Positions 58,321 to 64,000 of a stretch of 64,000 nucleotides of DNA are shown here, in pieces (within the stretch, counting starts at the first letter, position 1; every line of letters begins with the position of its first letter). The notes under the pieces are model-generated. The model made no database searches. It was given only the letters and a program-made list of their open reading frames with translations, and was not told the origin of the DNA. Origin of the DNA: Thermohalobaculum sp050330995 (GTDB lineage Bacteria; Pseudomonadota; Alphaproteobacteria; Rhodobacterales; Rhodobacteraceae); contig JBHJHI010000060.1 in assembly GCA_050330995.1 (NCBI GenBank), positions 1 through 64,000 on the forward strand, written 5' to 3'. The position numbers and the translations under genes were made by a program.

Positions 58321-58844
58321 GGGGTCCCGGAAGCGTCGCGACGGGCCTGGCGGCGCTCGCGCTCGCCGGCTGCGCGAGCGGCCCGGCGCCGACGGGGCGC
58401 TCGCCCGCCGCCGACGAGGCGGGCGCCGCCGCGAGCGTCGAGGCCGGCGAGCACGAGGACGCGCGTTTCCTCGTCGACTACGCCGGCATGCCCTTCCGCG
58501 TGAACGTGCGCTACGTGGCGCTGATCGACGAGAGCGTGATCGCCGTGCGCCGCGGCGCCGGCGAGGCGGCCGCGGAGGGCTGGCCGACCATCTCCGTCGA
58601 GGCCGGCGCGCCGGTGCCGGGACGGCGCGTCAACTACGCCGACGAGCGCTACGAGCCGGTGGTTCTCGCCATCGCGAACGCGGTGCAGGCCGAAGGCGGC
58701 ATCTGCGAGAACGGCGCCTCGATCGAGATGGCGCGCGACGACGCGGGCGAGGTGCGCACGCTCCACCGCTCGAACCGGCAGGTCTGGGTGGTCTTCGCGC
58801 TCTGCCCCGAGCAGATCGACGGGCAGGGGAGCGTCACGGGATGA
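58317..58844 (+). CDS. Putative lipoprotein within the nuo operon
   Basis: This 175-residue protein starts at GTG, overlapping the nuoF stop by 4 bp. The signal ends in a lipobox, LALAGC, at about residue 19, so a lipid-anchored protein is predicted. An Ala/Pro-rich linker precedes a domain with YAGMPFRVNVRYVALIDESVIAV and two late Cys (GGICENG, FALCPEQ). I do not recognise a family. It is not a known complex I subunit. Confidence 0.75.
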   Translation: MRGPGSVATGLAALALAGCASGPAPTGRSPAADEAGAAASVEAGEHEDARFLVDYAGMPFRVNVRYVALIDESVIAVRRGAGEAAAEGWPTISVEAGAPVPGRRVNYADERYEPVVLAIANAVQAEGGICENGASIEMARDDAGEVRTLHRSNRQVWVVFALCPEQIDGQGSVTG

Positions 58845-59326
58845 GCGCGACCCACCTTGCCCAGCTCAACGTCGGCCGGCTGCGCGCGCCGATCGGCGAT
58901 CCGCGCGTCGCCGAGTTCATCGACAACGTCGACCGGGTGAACGCGGCGGGCAAGCGGATGCCGGGCTTCGTCTGGATGCTCGAAGGCGACGCGGGCCCCG
59001 GCAACACCGAGCACAAGATCGACGGCGATCCGCGCTTCATCTCGAACCTGACGGTCTGGGAGAGCGTCGAGGCGCTGGAGGCCTTCGTCTGGGGCACGGT
59101 CCACAAGCGCTTCTACGAGCGTCGGGCGCTCTGGTTCGAGGCGCTCGCGGAGGCGCATTTCGTGATGTGGTGGGTGGCGGCCGGGCACCGCCCCACGCTC
59201 GCCGAAGGGCTCGACCGCCTCGCGCGCCTGCGCGAGCATGGTCCGAGCGAGCACGCCTTCGGCTGGAAGGACCTGCCGGAGGCCCGGCTCTGGCGAGAGG
59301 CGCGGTGCGGCGAGGTGACGGCATGA
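58841..59326 (+). CDS. DUF3291-domain protein
   Basis: This 161-residue soluble protein contains HLAQLNVGRLRAP, MPGFVWMLEGD, TVWESVEALEAFVW and FYERRALWFE, then the His-rich HFVMWWVAAGHRPT, all of which match the DUF3291 family. That family resembles small monooxygenase-like (dimeric alpha-beta barrel) proteins; its function is unknown. It overlaps the lipoprotein gene before it and the small protein gene after it by 4 bp each. Confidence 0.85.
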   Translation: MSATHLAQLNVGRLRAPIGDPRVAEFIDNVDRVNAAGKRMPGFVWMLEGDAGPGNTEHKIDGDPRFISNLTVWESVEALEAFVWGTVHKRFYERRALWFEALAEAHFVMWWVAAGHRPTLAEGLDRLARLREHGPSEHAFGWKDLPEARLWREARCGEVTA

Positions 59327-59676
59327 CGAGACGGGCGGCGACCACCATCTGTATGCTAGCGGCGGGCTTCGCGCGCGCGGGCTGCGCGGGCGATCCGGAG
59401 TTGCGCCCGATCTACTTCGAGGGCGCGGTGACGCCGATCTCGGCCGGCCCGGCGACCTACGCGGTCGGCCCGGTCGAGGAGGAGGGCTGGGTCGTGCAGG
59501 CGGTGAGCCAGGACGGCACCGCCGATCAGGAGGGCGCGCGCACGGCGGTGCTCGCGGCCTATCCCGAACTGTGCGCGAGCGAGCGGCTCGTCCTCTCGCC
59601 GCACGCGCAGCTGTTCTTTCCCGACGGGCAGCGCGCCTGGCGCTTCGTGGCCAGCTGTCCGACCGACCCTGTCTAG
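59323..59676 (+). CDS. Small lipoprotein-like protein within the nuo operon
   Basis: This 117-residue protein has an N-terminal signal with AAGFARAGC at the expected lipobox place (the last residues are not an ideal lipobox). The body has two late Cys (YPELCASERL, VASCPTDP). No family is recognised. The ATG overlaps the DUF3291 stop, and nuoG follows 44 bp later. Confidence 0.65.
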   Translation: MTRRAATTICMLAAGFARAGCAGDPELRPIYFEGAVTPISAGPATYAVGPVEEEGWVVQAVSQDGTADQEGARTAVLAAYPELCASERLVLSPHAQLFFPDGQRAWRFVASCPTDPV

Positions 59677-59720
59677 ACGCCCCCGTCCAATCGCCTTCGT
59701 CGGGGGTCGAGGATCGAGAC

Positions 59721-61844
59721 ATGACCGAGCTTCGCAAGATCGTCATCGACGGCAATGAGTACGAGGTCGATCCGCGGCTGACGCTGATCCAGGCCTGCGA
59801 GGAAGCGGGTGTCGAGATCCCGCGCTTCTGCTATCATGAGCGGCTCTCGATCGCGGGCAACTGCCGGATGTGCCTCGTCGAGGTCGTCGGCGGCCCGCCG
59901 AAGCCGGTGGCGTCGTGCGCCATGCAGGTCAAGGACATGCGCCCCGGCCGCAACGGCGAGCCGCCCGAGGTCCGCACCAAGACGCCGATGGTCAAGAAGG
60001 CCCGCGAAGGCGTCATGGAGTTCCTGTTGATCAACCACCCCCTCGACTGCCCGATCTGCGATCAGGGCGGCGAGTGCGATCTGCAGGACCAGGCGATGGC
60101 CTACGGCGGCGACTTCTCGCGCTATCGCGAGCCGAAGCGCGCGGTGATCGACCCGCCGCTCGGGCCGCTGGTCGAGACGCACATGACGCGTTGCATCTCT
60201 TGCTCGCGCTGCGTGCGCTTCATGACCGAGGTCGCCGGCGTCAACGAGATGGGCATGATCGGGCGCGGCGAGGACAGCGAGATCGTGTCCTACCACTCGG
60301 CCACCTTCGAGACCGAGGACGCCGCGGGCGAGGGCGCGGCCGTCGAGGCGGACGACCCGACGCGCTACGTGGTCGAGACGATCCGCGCCGGCCTCTCGTC
60401 CGAGATGCAGGGCAACATCGTCGATCTCTGCCCGGTGGGGGCGCTCACCAACAAGCCCTACGCCTTCACCGCGCGGCCCTGGGAGCTGACCAAGACCCGC
60501 TCGGTCGACGTGATGGACGCGCTCGGCTCCAACATCCGTATCGACACCAAGGGCCGCGAGGTGATGCGCATCCTGCCGCGCAACCACGACGGCGTGAACG
60601 AGGAGTGGCTCGCCGACCGCTCGCGCTACGTCTGGGACGGCCTTCGCCGCCAGCGCCTCGACCGCCCGTTCGTGCGCCGCGAGGGACGGCTCAAGGCCGC
60701 CTCCTGGGACGAGGCGTTCAAGGCGGTCGCCGCCGCCATCGGGGACGCGGACGGTGCGGTCGCGGCCGTGGCCGGCGATCTCGCGCCGGTCGAGGCCGTC
60801 TGGGCGCTCAAGGGCCTGATGGACGGCCTCGGCGGGCGCTACGACGGCCGCCAGGACGGGGCGAGGCTGCCGGCGGGCAACCGCTCGGCCTACGTCGGCA
60901 ACGCCGCCATCGCCGACATCGACACGGCGGGCGCGATCCTGCTGGTCGGCTCGAACCCGCGCGACGAGGCGCCGGTGCTGAACGCGCGCATTCGCAAGGC
61001 TTGGATCAACGGCGCGGACGTCGCGCGCGTCGGCCCGGAGAGCGATCTCACCTACCCCGCGATAGAACTGGGCGACGCCCCCTCGGTGCTCGCCGGCGAG
61101 AGCCGCGGCCAGATCGCCTCGAAGCTCGCCGAGGCCGGTGAGGCGCTGGTGATCGTCGGTCAGGGCTCGCTCCGGCGCGAGGACGGCGAGGCGGTGCTGG
61201 CCTCGGTCATGGCGCTCTGCGAGGAGACCGGCGCGAGGATGCTGGTGCTCCACACCGCGGCCGCCCGCGTCGGTGCGATGGACGTCGGCTTCGCCCACGA
61301 GGGCGGGGTCGCGGGCGCGCTCGACGGCGCGAAGGTGGTCTACAACCTCGGCGCCGACGAGATCGACATGCCGGACGGCGCCTTCGTGGTCTATCATGGC
61401 CACCACGGCGACCGCGGCGCCCACCGCGCCGACGTGATCCTGCCGGGCGCGGCCTATCCCGAGCAGACGGGTCTGTTCGTCAACACCGAGGGCCGCGTGC
61501 AGATGTCGGCGCGCGCCTCGTTCCCGCCGGGCGACGCGCGCGAGGACTGGGCGATCCTGCGCGCGCTCTCGGCGCGGGTCGGCGCGCAGCTTCCCTACGA
61601 CAGCCTAGAGGCGCTGCGCCGCCACCTGTTCGAGGCGCATCCTCACTTCCAGCGCCTGAACGGGATCGCCGAGGTCGAGTGGCGGGCCCACCGGGCCGCG
61701 GGCGAGGTCTCGGACCGGGCCTTCGCCTACGCGGTCGCCGACCACTTCATGGCCAACCCGGTGATGCGCGCCTCGGAGGTGATGGCCGAATGCGCCCGCG
61801 TGCGCGCCGAGAAGCGGGACGAGACGGCGATGGCGGCGGAATGA
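59721..61844 (+). CDS. nuoG: NADH-quinone oxidoreductase subunit G
   Basis: This is a 707-residue, 75-kDa-type subunit. The N-terminal 2Fe-2S domain has CYHERLSIAGNCRMCLVEV. The 4Fe-4S sets are HPLDCPICDQGGECDLQD (with an upstream His) and CISCSRCVRF, then IVDLCPVGAL. The rest is the molybdopterin-type fold without a cofactor. An insert of about 20 residues (FETEDAAGEGAAVEADDP) lies near residue 205. It ends 97 bp before nuoH. Confidence 0.96.
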   Translation: MTELRKIVIDGNEYEVDPRLTLIQACEEAGVEIPRFCYHERLSIAGNCRMCLVEVVGGPPKPVASCAMQVKDMRPGRNGEPPEVRTKTPMVKKAREGVMEFLLINHPLDCPICDQGGECDLQDQAMAYGGDFSRYREPKRAVIDPPLGPLVETHMTRCISCSRCVRFMTEVAGVNEMGMIGRGEDSEIVSYHSATFETEDAAGEGAAVEADDPTRYVVETIRAGLSSEMQGNIVDLCPVGALTNKPYAFTARPWELTKTRSVDVMDALGSNIRIDTKGREVMRILPRNHDGVNEEWLADRSRYVWDGLRRQRLDRPFVRREGRLKAASWDEAFKAVAAAIGDADGAVAAVAGDLAPVEAVWALKGLMDGLGGRYDGRQDGARLPAGNRSAYVGNAAIADIDTAGAILLVGSNPRDEAPVLNARIRKAWINGADVARVGPESDLTYPAIELGDAPSVLAGESRGQIASKLAEAGEALVIVGQGSLRREDGEAVLASVMALCEETGARMLVLHTAAARVGAMDVGFAHEGGVAGALDGAKVVYNLGADEIDMPDGAFVVYHGHHGDRGAHRADVILPGAAYPEQTGLFVNTEGRVQMSARASFPPGDAREDWAILRALSARVGAQLPYDSLEALRRHLFEAHPHFQRLNGIAEVEWRAHRAAGEVSDRAFAYAVADHFMANPVMRASEVMAECARVRAEKRDETAMAAE

Positions 61845-61854
61845 CGCCGCCCCG

Positions 61855-61880
61855 CGCCCCCGTCGATCGGCGGGGGCGCC
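61855..61880 (+). terminator. Hairpin between nuoG and nuoH
   Basis: The arms GCGCCCCCG and CGGGGGCGC (9 bp, perfect) flank an 8-nt loop, 10 bp after the nuoG stop, followed by CCTTTCC. This could attenuate transcription into the membrane-arm genes or stabilise the upstream part of the message. Without a T-tract it is not a full terminator. Confidence 0.45.
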
Positions 61881-61941
61881 CTTTCCAAAGTCCCGCAGAT
61901 ATGGAAGACCGCCCCGGCACGCGGGCTGTGGAGAGGCACCG

Positions 61942-62973
61942 ATGACCGAGTTTTTCGCCACCCCCTTCGGCACCTTCCTCGCGATCGCCTTCCAATGCTT
62001 CACGGTGGTGTCGCTGGTGCTGACCAGCCTCGCGTTCCTGCTCTACATGGACCGCAAGGTCTGGGCGGCGGTGCAGCTTCGCCGCGGGCCGAACGTGGTC
62101 GGTCCCTACGGGCTGCTGCAGTCCTTCGCCGACTTCGGCAAGTTCGTGCTGAAGGAGATCGTGGTCCCGTCGGGCGCCGACAAGGTCGTGTTCCTGCTCG
62201 CGCCGATGCTGACCTTCGTGCTCGCCGCGATCGGCTGGGCGGTCATCCCCTTCGCCGACGGCTGGGTGGTCTCGGACCTGAACGTCGGCATCCTCTACAT
62301 CTTCGCGATCTCGTCGCTCGGGGTCTACGGCATCATCATGGGCGGCTGGGCCTCGAACTCGAAGTATCCGTTCCTGGGTAGCCTTCGCTCGGCCGCGCAG
62401 ATGGTCTCCTACGAGGTGTCGATCGGTCTCATCATCATCGGCGTGCTGATCTCGACGGGCTCGCTCAACCTCTCCGAGATCGTGCGCGCGCAGGACGGGG
62501 CCTACGGCTTCTTCTCGTGGTACTGGCTGCCGCACCTGCCGATGGTCGTGCTGTTCTTCGTCTCGGCGCTGGCCGAGACCAACCGCCCGCCCTTCGACCT
62601 GCCCGAGGCGGAGTCGGAGCTGGTGGCGGGCTACCAGGTCGAGTACTCCTCGACGCCCTACCTGCTCTTCATGATCGGCGAGTACATGAACATCCTGCTC
62701 ATGTGCGCGCTGACGTCGATCCTGTTCTTCGGCGGCTGGCTCTCGCCGGTGCCCGGGCTGCCCGACGGCGTGTTCTGGATGGCCGCGAAGATGGTGTTCT
62801 TCTTCTTCCTGTTCGCGATGGTGAAGGCGGTGGTGCCGCGCTACCGCTACGATCAGCTGATGCGGCTCGGCTGGAAGGTGTTCCTGCCGTTCTCGCTCGC
62901 CTGGGTGGTCGTCGTCGCGATCCTCGCCCGCGCGGACGTGGTGGGCTACGCCCGCTACACCGTCGCCGGCTGA
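61942..62973 (+). CDS. nuoH: NADH-quinone oxidoreductase subunit H
   Basis: This 343-residue membrane subunit has about eight helices. Conserved blocks are YMDRKVWAAVQLRRGPNVVGPYGLLQSFADFGK, the ETNRPPFDLPEAESELVAGYQVEYS loop and PRYRYDQLMRLGWKVFLP. It completes the quinone chamber. Confidence 0.97.
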   Translation: MTEFFATPFGTFLAIAFQCFTVVSLVLTSLAFLLYMDRKVWAAVQLRRGPNVVGPYGLLQSFADFGKFVLKEIVVPSGADKVVFLLAPMLTFVLAAIGWAVIPFADGWVVSDLNVGILYIFAISSLGVYGIIMGGWASNSKYPFLGSLRSAAQMVSYEVSIGLIIIGVLISTGSLNLSEIVRAQDGAYGFFSWYWLPHLPMVVLFFVSALAETNRPPFDLPEAESELVAGYQVEYSSTPYLLFMIGEYMNILLMCALTSILFFGGWLSPVPGLPDGVFWMAAKMVFFFFLFAMVKAVVPRYRYDQLMRLGWKVFLPFSLAWVVVVAILARADVVGYARYTVAG

Positions 62974-62991
62974 CAGCTCAGGGGTGATCCG

Positions 62992-63486
62992 ATGGCTGCG
63001 ATCCCGTTCGACCGCGCACTGCGCTACTTCCTGCTCGCCGACATGTGGGCGGGCTTCAAGCTCGGCTTCAAGTACCTGTTCAAGCCGAAGGCGACGCTCA
63101 ACTACCCCTTCGAGAAGGGCAAGCTGAGCCCGCGCTTCCGGGGCGAGCTGGCGCTGCGCCGCTACCCCAACGGGGAGGAGCGCTGCATCGCCTGCAAGCT
63201 CTGCGAGGCGATCTGCCCGGCGCAGGCGATCACCATCGACGCCGAGCCGCGCGAGGACGGCTCGCGCCGCACCCGCCGTTTCGACCTCGATTCGACCAAA
63301 TGCATCTACTGCGGCTTCTGCCAGGAAAGCTGTCCGGTCGACAGCATCGTGCTCGGCCCGAACTTCGAGTTCACGACCGAGACGCGCGAGGAGCTTTACT
63401 ACAACAAGCAGAAGCTGCTCGACAACGGCGAGCGCTGGGAGCGCGAGATCGCGCGCAACATCGAGCTGGACGCGCCGTATCGGTGA
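62992..63486 (+). CDS. nuoI: NADH-quinone oxidoreductase subunit I
   Basis: This 164-residue ferredoxin-like subunit has two 4Fe-4S motifs, RCIACKLCEAICP and KCIYCGFCQESCP (clusters N6a and N6b). The N-terminal FKLGFKYLF segment contacts the membrane. The start is 18 bp after nuoH. Confidence 0.97.
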   Translation: MAAIPFDRALRYFLLADMWAGFKLGFKYLFKPKATLNYPFEKGKLSPRFRGELALRRYPNGEERCIACKLCEAICPAQAITIDAEPREDGSRRTRRFDLDSTKCIYCGFCQESCPVDSIVLGPNFEFTTETREELYYNKQKLLDNGERWEREIARNIELDAPYR

Positions 63487-63523
63487 CGACGCGACCGCCG
63501 GTCGCGACGCGAGCGAGGGGCGA

Positions 63524-63805
63524 ATGACCGTCAGTCGCGGCGACGAGGTCCTGCTCGATGGCTGGCTCGGATGGGCGGTCGCGATCGCGCGCCACGCCCT
63601 CGATCTTCGGCGTGGCGGCTAGCCGATAGCCCGCCGCGCCGGCCTCTCGGCAGGGTGGGCGCCCCTGGCCCGCCTGCCGGTCGTTCCGCCGGTTCTGCCT
63701 TGGGCGCTTGCGTTCGTGCGCTGGCCGGTTCAGGAGCGGACCGAGACTCTCGCCGAGGCGGCATGGGCCGCCGGTCTGCTACCGCAGCACGAGGTGACCC
63801 GATGA
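63524..63805 (+). pseudogene. ORF between nuoI and nuoJ interrupted by an in-frame TAG
   Basis: An ATG frame at 63524 encodes 32 residues (starting MTVSRGDEVLLDGWLGWAVA) and stops at TAG 63620-63622. The same frame continues open for 60 more codons with GC-rich third positions and protein-like sequence (LARLPVVPPVLPWALAFVRW) and ends at TGA 63803-63805. That stop overlaps the nuoJ ATG as ATGA, the pattern seen between real coupled genes in this window. This suggests a former gene of about 93 residues broken by one amber codon. Other explanations are a sequencing error or readthrough. I recognise no family. Confidence 0.55.
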
Positions 63806-64000
63806 CCATCACCGCTATCGCCTTCTACGTCATGGCCACCATCACCGTCGTCTCCGGCCTGTTCGTGGTCGCCGCCCGCAGCCCGGTCCATTCGGTGCTC
63901 TGGCTGATCCTCGCCTTCTTCTCCTCGGCCGGGCTAATGGTGCTGCTCGGCGCCGAATTCATCGCCATGCTGCTCGTGATCGTCTACGTCGGCGCGGTGG
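63802..64000 (+). CDS. nuoJ: NADH-quinone oxidoreductase subunit J, 3' end beyond the window
   Basis: The first 66 residues of the membrane subunit are visible: FYVMATITVVSGLFVVAARS, PVHSVLWLILAFFSSAGLMV and GAEFIAMLLVIVYVGAV, covering the first helices with the conserved Glu and Tyr of the YVGAV block. The gene is cut by the window edge. Confidence 0.95.
   Translation, partial: MTITAIAFYVMATITVVSGLFVVAARSPVHSVLWLILAFFSSAGLMVLLGAEFIAMLLVIVYVGAV

Overview
The window is a high-GC chromosome fragment in which genes are densely packed and often overlap by 1-14 bp. Several features point to an alphaproteobacterium, most likely of the order Hyphomicrobiales (inference): a NuoE with a C-terminal helix-hairpin-helix extension, a bacteriophytochrome carrying an HWE-type kinase, dipeptide and branched-chain ABC operons, and GTG starts with strong GC at third codon positions. 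No rRNA or marker gene fixes the genus.

1-7.2 kb: the 3' end of an UxaA/GarD-type dehydratase, a heme oxygenase-bacteriophytochrome pair with overlapping genes, a Uma2-family protein and an RpiR-type regulator. 7.2-13.4 kb: an oligopeptide/nickel-type ABC transporter operon (binding protein, two permeases, fused double ATPase, one uncharacterised protein). A perfect inverted repeat that could be the RpiR operator lies in front of it. 13.8-20.3 kb: a secreted cyclase-family hydrolase, a complete branched-chain-type ABC transporter and an SDR oxidoreductase. The LivF-like ATPase of this transporter lacks the catalytic Walker B glutamate. 20.4-27.8 kb, minus strand: a decayed IS6-family transposase, a GNAT acetyltransferase overlapping a cyclase-homology/TolB-like/TPR protein, and an RND pump with its lipoprotein adaptor.

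27.8-46.6 kb is the accessory core. On the minus strand are a one-module type I PKS (KS-AT-DH-degenerate ER-KR-ACP), a one-module NRPS (C-A-PCP-TE, with Cys in place of Ser as the thioesterase nucleophile), and a secreted GDSL-family protein that has lost its whole catalytic triad. A metallo-beta-lactamase-fold hydrolase lies upstream of the PKS. Divergent from these, on the plus strand, are an Sfp-type phosphopantetheinyl transferase, a Crp/Fnr regulator, a stand-alone YcaO, a TfuA-like protein, a cytoplasmic thermolysin-like metallopeptidase, and a 188-residue protein ending in five perfect YSGGKA repeats. YcaO plus TfuA is the known pair for peptide-backbone thioamidation. The repeat protein is therefore a good candidate substrate, and the YcaO-TfuA-peptidase-repeat group is the best candidate in the window for an undescribed RiPP-like system. 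The phosphopantetheinyl transferase sits between the two gene sets and can serve the PKS/NRPS carrier domains.

46.7-52.3 kb looks like an insertion scar. It holds a decayed IS3-family transposase, an acetolactate synthase whose ThDP/Mg motif reads GVG instead of GDG, an eight-copy heptanucleotide repeat, a DUF3179 protein and a small ORF. 52.36-52.55 kb has two tandem tRNA-Asp genes. 52.76 kb to the end is the respiratory complex I operon nuoA-J (cut off by the window end). It is interrupted by a 62-residue membrane protein, by a block of two lipoprotein-like genes and a DUF3291 gene, and by an ORF broken by an in-frame amber codon.
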